Part shown: piece by piece, positions 48,151 to 60,200 of the stretch
How the letters are laid out: each line of letters starts with the position of its first letter
Numbering within the stretch: position 1 is the stretch's first letter
Program-made: the position numbers and the translations under genes
Notes under the pieces: generated by a model
Seen by the model: the letters and a program-made list of their open reading frames with translations, nothing else
The model's database searches: none
What the model was told of the DNA's origin: nothing
Assembly: GCF_030848805.1 (NCBI RefSeq)
Contig: NC_092361.1
Coordinates: forward strand, 20,915,406-20,979,405
DNA: 64,000 bases
From: Temnothorax longispinosus
Taxonomy: Eukaryota > Arthropoda > Insecta > Hymenoptera > Formicidae
Direction of reading: 5' to 3'

Positions 48151-51100
48151 CTAGACGTAATTTTTATATACAAAATTCTTACCATCAGGTAATTCATATA
48201 GTTTCCTAGGAAGAGAGGCGAAATAGGGATGTCGTAACGCTTCCTCCGCTCCTATCCGTTGATCGGGATTCAATTGCAGGAGCGACGACGCCATACTATC
48301 GCCTTCGGCGATATCGTAAAGCCGGGGAAACGATAGTCCCAGTTTCCGCGGGGGATAAAATATCAGTCTATGCGCCTTATACCCGGGCAGATGCGTGACA
48401 CCTGGCCAAGTCTCCTCGGTAGGTGTGCCCAGCACTTTAAATATCTTATCGAGTTGGTCGTACGTACAGCGTACACCTGGGAATGTCGGTTCGCCAGTTA
48501 ACATTTCCACAAATATGCAACCTACTCCCCACATGTCGAGCGAGGTGGAGTATTCTGTGGAACCTAAAAGAACGTCGGGCGGTCTATACCATAAGGTAAC
48601 GACTTCGTGTGAGTATGTATGCGATGGCACGGATTTGGCCCTTGCTAGCCCAAAGTCTGCCAATTTAAGTTCTCCTATTTCGCTGATTAATAAATTCTGT
48701 GGCTTTACATCTCTGTGCAGAACCCTCCTAAAGTATGCAGTAACACAAATTAATCAACGCGCATCAGGATGAAGACATCGGCGTTACGTACTATATATAT
48801 CTTTAATTACCTGCGATGACAGTATGCCAGCCCTCTCAACAGTTGAAAAAGAAACAATTTAACGTTGCGCGGATCCAATCCTCCGTTCCCGCTTCCATAC
48901 CTCTCCATATATTGCGATAGATCGGTATGAACGTATTCAAACACGAAGGTGAGCGTCTCACGGGTATGAATGATATCGTGTAAAGTCACGATATTGCTAT
49001 GCTTTAACTCTTTGAGGAGACTTGCCTCGCGAATGGCAGTAAACGGAGCTCCTTCCTCCTCTTGCAGTCTAATTTCTTTAAGAGCCACCACTTGATTAGT
49101 GAGATGGCTGTAGCCTTTGAACACTGTGGCATATGATCCCTCTCCCAACTGCTCCAGTTTTATATAAGCTTCAGATTTACCGAACGGCGAATCTCCCTGT
49201 TGAGACAAATTGAGATTAATGTATATCGTACTAGAAAGTGAATATACGAATGAGTACGTATGTAGTATAATATTACCCCAAAAGCGGAGAATCTTTTAGT
49301 TCTTCTAGGTGGGTCCGGACCAAGAAAAACTTCGGATTTGGGTCGCGGTGGACGTCGGGGCCGCAAAATTACCCTAGCTTCCTCCCGTATATCTTCATCG
49401 AGAAGCTTTGAATCGCTAGAAACCGAAAGCTGCCGATGCACTCTCTCATGGTTGCCCCATTCTATGACAGTCCAATTTCCGAAAACATTCTTAAAATAAC
49501 AGCAATAGAAGTGGATAAAGTCACAGACTTTTATAAAATTCTGGGATATACAGTAATTCTGTGTTGTTTAAATTATATGTAACATATCTATATGTTTTGG
49601 TTATTTTGTACATTTAAAATTTTAAATAATCGCGAGATAACTACTCTTATATATGCATAATTTCAACCATGCAGAATTAATAAGCACAAAAATGAAAATG
49701 TGTTATTTGATACATATTGATAAAAAATTTTTTAGCGATATCTTTTTAGTGTTTTTAATAATATATCGTGAATAAGTGCATTCTTATATATGAGAATTAG
49801 TTAATAAATAACTTAATAAATGTGTGTACAACATCAATTAGATTATACTGTCTCAATTTCACAAAATATATAAACATATATCAAACTCTGTCTAAAAGAC
49901 GTTATCAAACCCACGAACATATATTTATAATATATTTATAACGTTTTCATGATAAAGCTCACCATAACGACGATCTTTCTTATCCTCAGGTATGTTGCCG
50001 TTTGGCTCCAAGCGGTCTAGGAACTCCTCAGAATAACCATTATATGGCAATTGACCTCTGGTTGCTGCATCATCAGCCTCTTCTTTTGATATAGCTGTAA
50101 TAAAATAAACAACATTTAAATGTATGATATTTATCATAATTGTATCTAGTTAACAAATAATTCGTGATTTAATTATGTCAAACTACTTTATTCTATTTGT
50201 AATACAAATATCTTTAATATTTATAACGTTAATAATCAAATATAAAACACGTAGACGTTGTTCAATTACAGTCTACAAAAACAATTATTTGCCTGATATA
50301 TAAATTATATATTCAATAATATTAAAAAAAGCATTTAAAGATAATAAACTGTAATCTTTGCAAATACTACTTTCAATTACAGTCTACAAAAACAATTATT
50401 TGCCTGATATATAAATTATATATTCAATAATATTAAAAAAAGCATTTAAAGATAATAAACTGTAATCTTTGCAAATACTACTTTATTTTATCGATGTAAA
50501 AAAAATTAATTATTTGTACTTACAAAGCCGTCCAAAGCTGTGACTGAGGCGTTTCTTCAATTTTTGCACTCTGCTGAGAGCACCGCCTTTCTTATCCCGC
50601 ATTGTCACAGGGCCTGCATGTAACAAGGGTAATATTTAAACAACCATTTGATATGCCAAACGTAAGTTGAGATAGCATGACATCATAACAGAAGGCCAAG
50701 AACATCCGAGTAATTTAGATATAACAGATCATTATGATGACATCATCCACTGTGTTACGCTGGTGTTCCTTAATAATGACTATAGAGCCATATACGCGTC
50801 ACATTCCTCTTAAATGACAACGCGAGGAACTTGATACGACGAGAAACATGCACGCTAAAAAATATTCGTATGATTACATCACGTAATACACAAATGAGAA
50901 GAGGGGGGAAAAGAAAGGAGTCTACACCAATTTCTCTTCTGGCGGGTAACACGCATTCGATACAACGGATAACAGGTATACGGATGAAGAATGATTCTTT
51001 TCGCGCTACAACGTTACAAGGGTCAAAACTTGTGCCTTAAGCCCATTCTACAATAGCCGTAAAGTATGCGTTAAGACGTAAGCAGTAAGCTATTGACTAA

Positions 51101-52041
51101 TGGGATTTTTACAATCCAAGAATGATCGACTGTAGTCGGTCAATTTTTACTGCTTACGTCTTAAAACATACTTTTACGGCTATTGTAGAATGGGCTTTAC
51201 TCTTCTTACTCGACCGCTCAGAAGTTACAATGACACTCAACGAAGGTAACTTGAGCAGCGTTTTATCTGAAAGCGGAATGATGTAATTCGTTCCGAACGT
51301 AGATGATTCATCTAATCGTGATATACGAAAGTTGGCAGATTTTTTACAAGGATGAAGATACGCGTTCTCAAGTATATACCCTTCCAAGTGCACAGGTTCA
51401 ATTCTAGCTCAACTATCGTGCTTCTTGGAGCGAGAGCTGCATAACAAAGCAAACTCTCACGGGACACTCACCATCGCGATAAAAACTTTGAAACCGCCGT
51501 ATGTATGCGGGGCACATGACACGCCATTCAGTCACACGTACGTTACACGCACACGAGCACGGTGCAGTTCTGCACACGCACACTCAACACTGACTCACAC
51601 ATACATACGCAAACAGTTGTTCTGCGTACAGGTATAGCAGTTACAGCGAAGTGGGGGGTCAACGAACTAATATGCATTAGTTTCACGCGTCGGATAACGA
51701 ACGTCTGTTCGAGTGTCAAAATGATAACGCATCGGGCTTCCTTCGCGCTGCACAAAAGATCGCGTTGTATGTATTCGTCTCGTCGCGCGGGGCTCGACGC
51801 TCGACATCGGCAAGAGCCACGTTGATCCACGGAGACGCGAATCCCGCGATTGAAGCCGATAAGCACGCCAGCGCGAATCAAGCGCGTATCAAAGCGACGT
51901 CGCGGGCCGAGGAAGAAAAACGTTTCTCTCTGCCTGAGTTGCATACTGGAGGTCCGTCCCTCTTCTGCCATCGGGAAACGATACCGTACACGTACACGTA
52001 TGAGACGCGCGCGCACCCGCACACACATACACGTGCGCGCG

Positions 52042-52076
<35 letters not shown>

Positions 52077-52459
52077 ATCATTTTCTTTCTCTCCTCCTCC
52101 TTCCCACACCCTTTTTTTTTATCACTCTGCTCCTCTCCGTCGCGTTGCCCCGACTGTTGTCCTTCTTCCATCTCTACGGATCCTGGAACGGAATTCCCTT
52201 TACCTCTTTCTCTCTCTCTCTCACTGCACACGCACGCACATACACATACATTCTTTCTTTCTCTTTCCAGCTTTCTCTCCCTCTCTCACACACCTCGTTC
52301 GCACGCACACACAAAAGCGGCCGAGAGCCGATAAGAAACGACGAGCCGGAACGAGTCGAATGGGAAAAGGATGCGCGCCAGGCGCGTCCGCGCGCTCCGA
52401 CGGTCCGACTTACCTTCTTTGCTCTTGGAGGCGGTCGAACCCTTGTCCGGATAATACAT
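48151..52459 (-). CDS. Eip63E: PFTAIRE cyclin-dependent kinase, CDK14/Eip63E orthologue
   Basis: Minus-strand exons: 52459-52414 (MYYPDKGSTASKSKE), 50613-50524, 50094-49943, 49459-49277, 49196-48811 and 48727-48151. The full protein kinase domain is present: GEGSYATVFKG, the lysine in VALKEIRL, the diagnostic PFTAIRE helix, VLHRDVKPQNLL, DFGLARAK and TLWYRPPDVLLGS. PFTAIRE kinases bind membrane-tethered cyclin Y and phosphorylate substrates such as LRP6 in Wnt signalling; fly Eip63E is needed for development. With the stop at 48151 the protein has 477 residues, like CDK14. Two points are open. The exon 3/4 junction works in frame with donor GTTATA at 49942, whereas a stronger-looking donor GTGAGC at 49962 does not. 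A GTAAGA donor at 48182 suggests a further last exon not found. A well-placed ATG at 49447 could start a shorter isoform. Confidence 0.9.
50261..50482. repeat. Exact 111-bp tandem duplication in an Eip63E intron
   Basis: The block beginning TTCAATTACAGTCTAC at 50261 is repeated from 50372 with no difference seen in the 111-bp period. It is A+T-rich and intronic, and no function is evident. Exact identity suggests a recent event or an assembly duplication. Confidence 0.9.
51037..51199. mobile_element. PIF/Harbinger-like MITE with TTA target duplication
   Basis: A 157-bp element (51040-51196) has terminal inverted repeats AGCCCATTCTACAATAGCCG, continuing with similarity for about 48 bp, and is flanked by TTA at 51037-51039 and 51197-51199. 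A 3-bp TWA duplication is typical of PIF/Harbinger elements. It has no coding capacity. Confidence 0.8.
52044..52072. repeat. (GA)n microsatellite
   Basis: A perfect GA run in the Eip63E first intron. Additional CT and CA runs occur at 52208-52222 and 52906-52929. Confidence 0.9.
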
Positions 52460-53920
52460 GATTACTCATTCGCTCGCACGCGCGGGACACATCACATATG
52501 GGCGGTGACGCACTCGGCTGCGGGTGTGTGCGTGTACGCGCCGCCGCTACCGCTACCGCTGCCGCTACCGCCGTCGCCGTCGCCGTTGCCGCTGTGTTTT
52601 TCCCTCGGCCGATGCTCCTGCGGCGATCCCGGGCGCCGTGCTCCCTAGCGCGCGTTCCTCTCACGTCGCTCGTGCCGTCGTCTCGTATCTCGGCGATGCG
52701 CGCACGGTCCCGGACGTCGCGTCGCCTCGCGCCATGAAAACGCCTCCGCGTTGTCCCCGTGGACGACGACGGCGATGGGGTCTTTCCGCGCGGTGTGCGC
52801 CACCGCGAGAATATTACCACCGCGAAATTCGGCACCACCGAGAGATCGGCTCTCCGGTCCACGAGAGGGGCAAGGTTCACACGTCGGTGGCACTCTCACG
52901 CACGCACGCACACACACACACACACACACTCTTGGCTTTTTCTTCTCCTCCTTCTGGTATTTCCTTTCCTCTTCTCGCCCACGGGATCACGACGTCGGAG
53001 TCGGAGCAACTCCTCCCCGGTCGCGCTTAACCCTGCTGACGGCGGGTGCTCGCGCACGCCACACACTACCTCCGGTAAATCATCTGCGAACGGGACCCGA
53101 CCGGTCCCGGAAGCCTCTGTCTCTCGCACGTCGCGGATACTGCGCCCTGCGCCCGCACCACCCTCGCACCACACCGCACGACACGACAAGTCGCGAGCGA
53201 GCCAGCCGAGCTCAGCCGAGGCCCGAGACGTGCGCGCGCACGCGCGAACCTAGAACGGCGAAACCGTGAAAGTAACTAGATTGGACGAGCGCGCGACGCG
53301 CGGGAAAGATCCAAACGCTGTTTCTCTCTCAAATATTTAGGATATATAAATAGGAAACTATATTCCTGTAATAAATATTAAATATTGGGATATGTAGATG
53401 TAGGAATATTCCTATATATTTATGTATCTCTTATATTTTATTCCTTTTCATTGTGCGTTACGTTTAATTATTATTTCTAATTCCCGATTCCTAATATGTG
53501 CTCTATTAAAGTTAATCTACGTTAGTAGAAATAGACGTTAGTCTTTTTCTCAGCAAGAATCTTTTCAAGTTTTGCGCAGATTTATAACACCGAGTATAAC
53601 AAAACTGTCTCTCTCTCTCTGTATGTAAAAAAACAACTATAATACATATAATATACAGTTTTGTGTAGAGGGTCGATTGTGTATCTTGAAACGAGGTAAA
53701 AATTACAAAAGTGAGGAAATTAACTGGAATATCTACAATTTTATTTACCGAAATTTAGTTTTTGTAATTTTCACCTCGTTCGAAACTACACAATCGACCG
53801 CCTGGGTCTTCATTATATCGATACTCGACGTCGAGAGACCTCGATACCGCGTATATCGGAGTATCGGAGTAAACGCGCGATATCGATACCCGCCCGGGCG
53901 CAACCTGGCCAACCTGGGCC
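52460..53920. promoter_or_regulatory. Divergent promoter interval between Eip63E and the aminopeptidase
   Basis: This is a 1.46-kb interval between two divergently oriented start codons. The left part (52460-53300) is G+C-rich with CpG and simple repeats; the right part is more A+T-rich and contains one inverted-repeat-element fragment. No exon was supported. Shared regulation is possible but cannot be read from sequence. Confidence 0.5.
53509..53551. mobile_element. Fragment of the MITE family
   Basis: ATTAAAGTTAATCTACGTTAG followed by TAGAAATAGACGTTAG is a reverse-oriented piece of the end sequence seen at 41474. Only one terminus remains. Confidence 0.45.
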
Positions 53921-56900
53921 ATGTTCTCGCGCGTCGTCGCACGTGTCGGTGTAAGTGTGCGCTGTCGCCTTGTGAGTCAGCAAAACGGGAACGGGAAGGG
54001 AGTTGGCGATAATCTGTTGTCGCGGCTGTTACGAGGATCGAGCACCGTCGGGAACGGTGGTGGTGAGACCCTGCACGCGACGTATCGCGGTGACCGCGCG
54101 AGTGAAGTTGTCAACGTGCCGAACGGAGCGACGATGTCGAGCGACGAGAAGCCGTTTCGCCGTCTGCCGTTGTGCGTGCGTCCCTATCACTACGATATCT
54201 CGCTGACGCCGAATCTCGCTGCCTTCACCTTCGACGGAACTGAGAACGTGCACCTCAACGTAAGTCCCGTCGTCATCTAGACTTCGATCTTTCTATCTCT
54301 GTCTCTGTCTCTCTCTCTTTCTCTCGCCGCCTCCCCTCGAATGAAAGAAAAAGAGTCGAATAAAGAGACAGAGAACAAAGCGGCCGCTAGCCATATGGGA
54401 AACATAACCAAGAAACGCCCCTCCCCGCCGGCTCTACATGGCTGTTTGAATAGCGTTTAGGTTCGAGTTTGATAGGCAAACACCGACCGCCTTTATCTCC
54501 TCTAATTGCCGGCAATCGCGGTTTTAAATCCTTTCGACAATTTGCCTCGTTAATTCCGCAATGACGCGCGCGCGTTTGATTTCTAGTTGTATTATTTGCC
54601 GACGTTATCTCATTATTTTTCCTCAGACTGTGTCTGTTTAATGGTATCTCACGCTTATCTTTGCAACGTACGATGACGATGACTACTGCAAATTCCCCCC
54701 CCCCCTCTCTCTCTACTGACTACTGATTTCTTTCTTTTTTCTGGATTGCAGGTGGAAAACTCGACTGATACCATTGTGTTGAATTCTTTGGAAATTAATA
54801 TAAAAAGCGCGACTTTTAACGGGAACGATGGTAAGACCATTGCTGCCGAGAAAATTGAACTGTCAGCCTCCGAAGAAACGGCCATGTTGGTATTTCCTGA
54901 AGCTCTGCCGTCCGGTAAGAGCGGATACCTGAATATAGAATTCGTGGGCGAGATCAATGACAAGATGAAGGGATTGTATAGGAGCAAATATACCGGGTGA
55001 GACTGCAGCTCAATAATTTTGCGATATATGAAAGAATTACAAAATCGCTCGCCTCTGTCTGTGCATTTGATTAGGAAAAGAATCCTTTCGACAATACGTT
55101 TCAATCATTGTTTATTAATTTTAGCACCTGACAAAATTATATAATGCGTGGGTAAACGAAGGCAATGTTTAAACTGTGTATGTTGTATGTATCTTTCAAA
55201 GGCAAGACGGTTACTGTGCCGTAACTTATTTGTGTCCCACGTCGGCGCGGAGATTTTTCCCATGTTGGGACGAACCGTCCGTCAAAGCGACCTTCGATAT
55301 ACATCTCGCAATCCCAACTCAGACACCCCTGGTCGGAATATCGAATATGGTGAGCGTCCTTGCAATGTAGAATTTTTATGATTTCAGAGAGGACGGTACC
55401 GTTGAACACGCGGCGGTTACCCAGTTTGAGCCGACAGATGCTAGACGTTGCTTCCCATGCTGGGACGAGCCAGCGCTCAAAGCCACATTTGACATTACGC
55501 TAAAAGTACCACGCGGTCTTACAGCACTTTCCAATATGGTAAGCAGCGCCCGGCATCTGCAATATTATTCGCTTCTCTGTTTTTTTTTCTTTCGTTCCCT
55601 ATCTTCTGATTTATATTTAAAGTAGATATACGTGTTTTTCTTTAATTTCTTACGCTCTTCTTACATTTGATTATTTCTTTATGTATGTGTACATCTTATC
55701 TGTTTTAATTTTCAGCCTGTGAAAAGCAAAATTACAAATGGCAACTACGAGACATTGACTTTTGAAAGAACGCCTATTATGTCGACGTACTTAGTGGCCG
55801 TAGTAGTAGGCGATTTCGATTACATCGAGGACATGTCTAGTGACGGTGTGTTAGTTCGAGTTTACGTGCCCAAATCCAAGAAGGAGCAGGGCCAGTTCGC
55901 TCTGGAAGTGGCCACCAAAGTGCTGCCTTATTACAAGACTTACTTTGGTATCGCATATCCCCTGCCGAAGATCGATCTCATAGCGATCGCCGATTTTTCG
56001 TCCGGCGCTATGGAAAACTGGGGACTCGTCACGTACCGCGAGACCTGTTTGCTCGTAGATCCGAAGAATACATCGGCGGTGCGCAAACAGTGGATCGCAT
56101 TGATAGTGGCGCACGAGTTGGCGCATCAATGGTTCGGCAATCTCGTGACGATGGAATGGTGGACGCATCTGTGGCTGAATGAGGGCTACGCGTCATTCGT
56201 AGAATTTCTCTGCGTCGCCCATTTGTTCCCACAGTACGATATCTGGACGCAATTCGTGACGGACACGTACATCCGAGCGTTGGAACTGGATGCTCTGAAG
56301 AACAGTCATCCGATCGAGGTGCCGGTCGGCCACCCGTCGGAGATCGACGAGATCTTCGACGACATATCGTATCACAAGGGCGCATCTGTGATACGCATGC
56401 TGCATGCGTACATAGGTGACGACGATTTTAGGAAGGGTATGAATCTATACTTGAAAAGGCACAGCTACGCCAATGCGGAGACCGAGGATCTCTGGGCCGC
56501 GTTGGAGGAGGCCAGTAACAAGGCTGTGCGTAAAGTGATGTCGTCGTGGACCAAGAGACAGGGTTTCCCCGTTGTCAAGGTCGACTTTCGCCAAGAGGGC
56601 GACAATAGGATCTTATCATTGTCTCAGGAGAGATTCTTGGCTGACGGATCGTGGAACAATGCAGATAATACGTGGCTCATACCGATAAGCGTAACCTCTG
56701 CGAAAAATCCGAGCAAGACGATATTCGACGGCATTTTAGACGCGAAATCCAAGGAATTTGTAATCCAAAACGTTCCCGAGGGCACATGGCTGAAGATCAA
56801 TCCTGGTACAATTGGCTTCTATCGAACCCGTTACAGTCAATCCGCTCTGTCGCTTCTGTTGCCCGCGATTAAGAATCACACGTTACCTCCTCTCGACAGA

Positions 56901-57794
56901 TTAGGTTTACTGGATGATCTCTTTGCGATGGTACAGGCGGGTTACGCATCCACGGTGGAGGTGCTCGAATTAATGCAAGCGTTCATGCACGAGGACAACT
57001 ACACCGTGTGGTCTACCATAGTAAATATCCTAAGTAAAATCGGCATTCTCATCTCGCACTTAGACTTTGAAGATTCTTTCAAAGCGTTCGGACGTAATCT
57101 GTTCCGCGACGTTAATGGGATATTAGGTTGGGATCCTAGGCCAAACGAGAGTCACTTAACCACGTTACTCCGATCTCTCGTGTTAGGCCGCATGGCGGCT
57201 TTTAATGATCAACCTACTATCGAGGAAGCGAAGAGAAGATTCGAGCTACACGTAAACGGCACGACGTCGCTCGCTGCTGATTTGCGAAGCCCGGTTTATC
57301 GAGCTATACTCTCCGTGGGCGATGCCAATACTTACGACACTATGATAAAATTATACAAAGAGGCCGATCTTCAAGAGGAGAAAGAGCGGATTCTGCGTGC
57401 GCTCGGCGCGATCAAGGACGAAGCGTTGCTGAGAAAGGTCCTGGACTTTGCGATGAGCGAGGAGGTCCGTGCTCAAGACACAGTGTTTGCCATCATGTCC
57501 GTGGGTCTGTCGTACAAAGGACGTCTCATGGCGTGGAACTTCTTCAAGGAGAAATGGAAGACCCTGATGGATCGTTACGAGGGCGGCTTTTTACTGGCGC
57601 GGCTGGTCAAGTTCACCACGGAGAACTTCGTCACCGAGGAACAGGCCAAAGATGTGGAGAACTTCTTCGAGGGTCATCCGACTCCGGGCACCGAAAGAAC
57701 GGTGCAGCAGTGCGTGGAGTCCATTAGATTGAACGCGGCATGGCTCAGCCGAGAAAAAGACTCCATCAAAAAATATCTGACCACTCAAGTCTAG
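53921..57794 (+). CDS. Psa: Puromycin-sensitive aminopeptidase (M1 family)
   Basis: Exons: 53921-54259, 54752-54996, then either 55202-55349 or 55388-55538, then a single large exon 55716-57794. The product has 936 or 937 residues (human NPEPPS is 919). M1 motifs are all present: exopeptidase motif GAMENWG, zinc site HELAHQWFGNL and the downstream glutamate in WLNEGYA, in a context typical of puromycin-sensitive aminopeptidases. A C-terminal helical domain of the ERAP1-C type follows. The enzyme removes N-terminal residues from peptides, mainly in the cytosol. Two start sites are plausible: ATG 53921 gives an Arg-rich extension without acidic residues at first (MFSRVVARVGVSVRCR), like a mitochondrial presequence, while ATG 54134 (MSSDEKPFRRLP) gives a standard cytosolic form. 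The gene is divergent from Eip63E. Confidence 0.95.
55202..55349 (+). CDS. Psa: Psa mutually exclusive exon A
   Basis: This 148-nt exon sits between acceptor TCAAAG and donor GTGAGC. It encodes QDGYCAVTYLCPTSARR followed by FFPCWDEPSVKATFDIH and ends ISNM. It aligns over its length with exon B and enters in phase 2 and leaves in phase 0, exactly like exon B. It carries no stop or frameshift. Where B has TQFEP it has TYLCP. Confidence 0.85.
55388..55538 (+). CDS. Psa: Psa mutually exclusive exon B
   Basis: This 151-nt exon encodes EDGTVEHAAVTQFEPTDARR, then CFPCWDEPALKATFDIT and ends LSNM. It matches the family consensus (TQFEPTDAR) and is therefore the ancestral version. Joining A to B would shift the frame, and only 38 bp separate them, so one or the other must be used. 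Confidence 0.92.
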
Positions 57795-60200
57795 TAAAGA
57801 CAGTTTTTACTTTTTTTTTCTTTCTCCGTTACCTTAATAGGACATTTTGGCATAATTCGAGACCGCATACAAGCCAAACGGTTTTATTACGCGAACATTT
57901 ATGGTACTGCTTGATATTGTGAGAGAACGTTAATTAGGTACGGACTTGTGTATGAGATAAATAATCCGAGAAACCACGTGTACGCACGCTTGAAGAAAAG
58001 CTAATTTGTTTAATATTGGTTAGAAATTTAACCGAGTGAAAAAAAAACATGGAAGAAAATACAGTTTTGTATACACCTATTATACCTCATTGACGAGTCA
58101 TGGCGTAATCCAACACCTTACAGAGTTCTCTTATCTGTTTATTTCTTGCCTGGTATTAGATTCCATCATCATCATTTATGGGGGAAAATTGAAATATTTA
58201 GAATAATCACTTTAATATATTTCAAATATTTCCTTCATTTATTATATGAGGAAAGTTAAAACTGAATATTATATCAATACTTTTAATTTTCAGTAACATA
58301 CTGAAGCAATATTTGCATACAATACTGCTGCAGTATTTAAAGCAGAATCTATTTGAAACATGATTTATATATAAATGTAATTTAGAATGTTCATTTATAT
58401 ATAAATGTAATTTAGATTGTTCATTTATATATAAATGTAATTTAGAAAAGCCAGTCGTGAAAGTTTGATGCGTTTGTATTGTTGTTTATTCATATATTAC
58501 GTGAGCTATTTGCAAGATTTGCTCTCGATTTTTAGATAAACTATACCAACATGTAAAAGAACTACGTTTGAACATGGATCTTTTTATGAAAAAAAAAAAA
58601 AACTACTATTCTGTTTATTAAAATAAAAGGTCAAACTTAAATCCGATGAATAATTCGAAAGATTGTTTACGCATTTTTATTTATTTAACCGATATGACTT
58701 AACTATTTCACAGGATAATAATCCGATTTAAAAAAAATTATACCTATTCATATTTAAATGGATTGATAAGTTTTAAACTTTGATGTAAAGATGTCTACAG
58801 GAGTCTACAGGAGTTTTCAAGTTTTTGAAATTTGTCGTGAATTAAAACTTGGATATTCCTGAGACATTTGAAATATTTCTTGGATTTTCGTATTTGGGTT
58901 ATTATGTTGTATCACCTGTAACAGAGTTAGCGTACTCCTGCTCAACTATCAATAACATTTCATAACGATAGCACTAGCTTTTTATTAGTTATATACAAAA
59001 CTGATTAGTATGTAACCCCATAATATGTACAAATTATAATCTATAATATAGACGGTTGTTTACTTCAGGTATTAATGCTAAATGCAGTATGCGTGCCATA
59101 ATTATCTCAACCATTAATAAATATACATCGTCTCCCTTTAGTCGTAGTGGAAAAAAAGTAACTGGCCGAACTGGCGTCGACTTTTCTTCTCGATATACGA
59201 TTAGTCCGTAATTAATTCTTCTGTAATTTCCTGTTTTTCTATATTATCTGTATTTCATACATTGATTATTTGCGCATATTGGTCCCGCAATTTGAGCTTA
59301 AAACTTAAAGTTCTAAAATTGTATCGAGAAACGTGTGACTATCGATGAAGGAAATGATACTAAACATGTTTCGTATAGGTGTAAACTTGATTAAGATTTG
59401 ATAAGAGTTCAACAAATATTTACTATCAAGATAAAGTTGCTTTCAAGGAATAAAAGTGAAACGTCGACGCTTCTCGATGCTTGATGTCGCGACACTTTTC
59501 ATATCGACCGTCATAGAACGCAGTCCCCCGCGCGTTTCATGGTTGCACGTGCCGAGACAAGGAAGGAAGATGATCCCGGTAGTGAGTCAGCCTTCATTTC
59601 CATTATCAGCGTGTTGTTCGCAATCATCAGCCGACGGCTGCTACGGAGTGTAGCCGCTGCTACCCTCACGTTGGAAGAGAGATTTTACCCTCCGACTATT
59701 CGTCTCTGTTACAAACAGACGAAATGGCTCAAAATTGGAGCGAGAAATACCTATTTTTTGACACTTCTCCTTTGATGTACGCGGTACTGCTATTTAAAAT
59801 GACTAATTTAAACGTTAAATGGATACTTCTGAGAACGGCTGATTCCAAGACGCGATATCGAACGTTATCATTAAATCCTTTATGACGATGGAGTAAAAAT
59901 ACAATCGCGAGAAAACTTGGAGACGAAATCTCTGTCATTTTTATTCCTTTCGACTTTATTAGTCTCTATTAGTGGCACAGTGTTTCGGCGGGTAGGGTAA
60001 TTAATATAAAAAATAACTTCCTCCGCCAGTGAATTAAAACGAAATATTCTTTAGGGTAATTAACTCCGAGTATCGCGATTTATAGCGATCCGCTTTTTTT
60101 TCTCTCGAATTTTGCAGATCGACTTCGAACTTTTGACGATTTCTTAAACGTTCCACAGAGATAGTACAAGAAAGTCGAGAGGAATCGCACGAAGGGTTAA
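57795..60200. other. A+T-rich intergenic region
   Basis: 3' UTR of the aminopeptidase, followed by A+T-rich DNA. No gene was supported. A three-copy 30-bp tandem repeat is at 58363-58452. Confidence 0.55.
58363..58452. repeat. Three-copy 30-bp tandem repeat
   Basis: ATTTATATATAAATGTAATT followed by TAGAATGTTC is repeated three times, the last copy diverging at its end. A small perfect palindrome (AATACTGC, T, GCAGTATT) precedes it at 58321. Confidence 0.9.

Larger units (their letters stand above)
50614..52413 (-). other. First intron of Eip63E
   Basis: A 1.8-kb intron between the first and second coding exons. It holds a Harbinger-like MITE (51040-51196) and simple-sequence DNA toward the promoter end. 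Open frames at 51543-52334 are driven by repeats. Confidence 0.6.

Noticed and set aside
51543..53269. Open frames of 150-200 codons between the Eip63E second exon and the aminopeptidase
   Set aside because: They are translations of GA, CT and CA repeats and CpG-rich DNA (runs such as RERERER or SLSLSLS).
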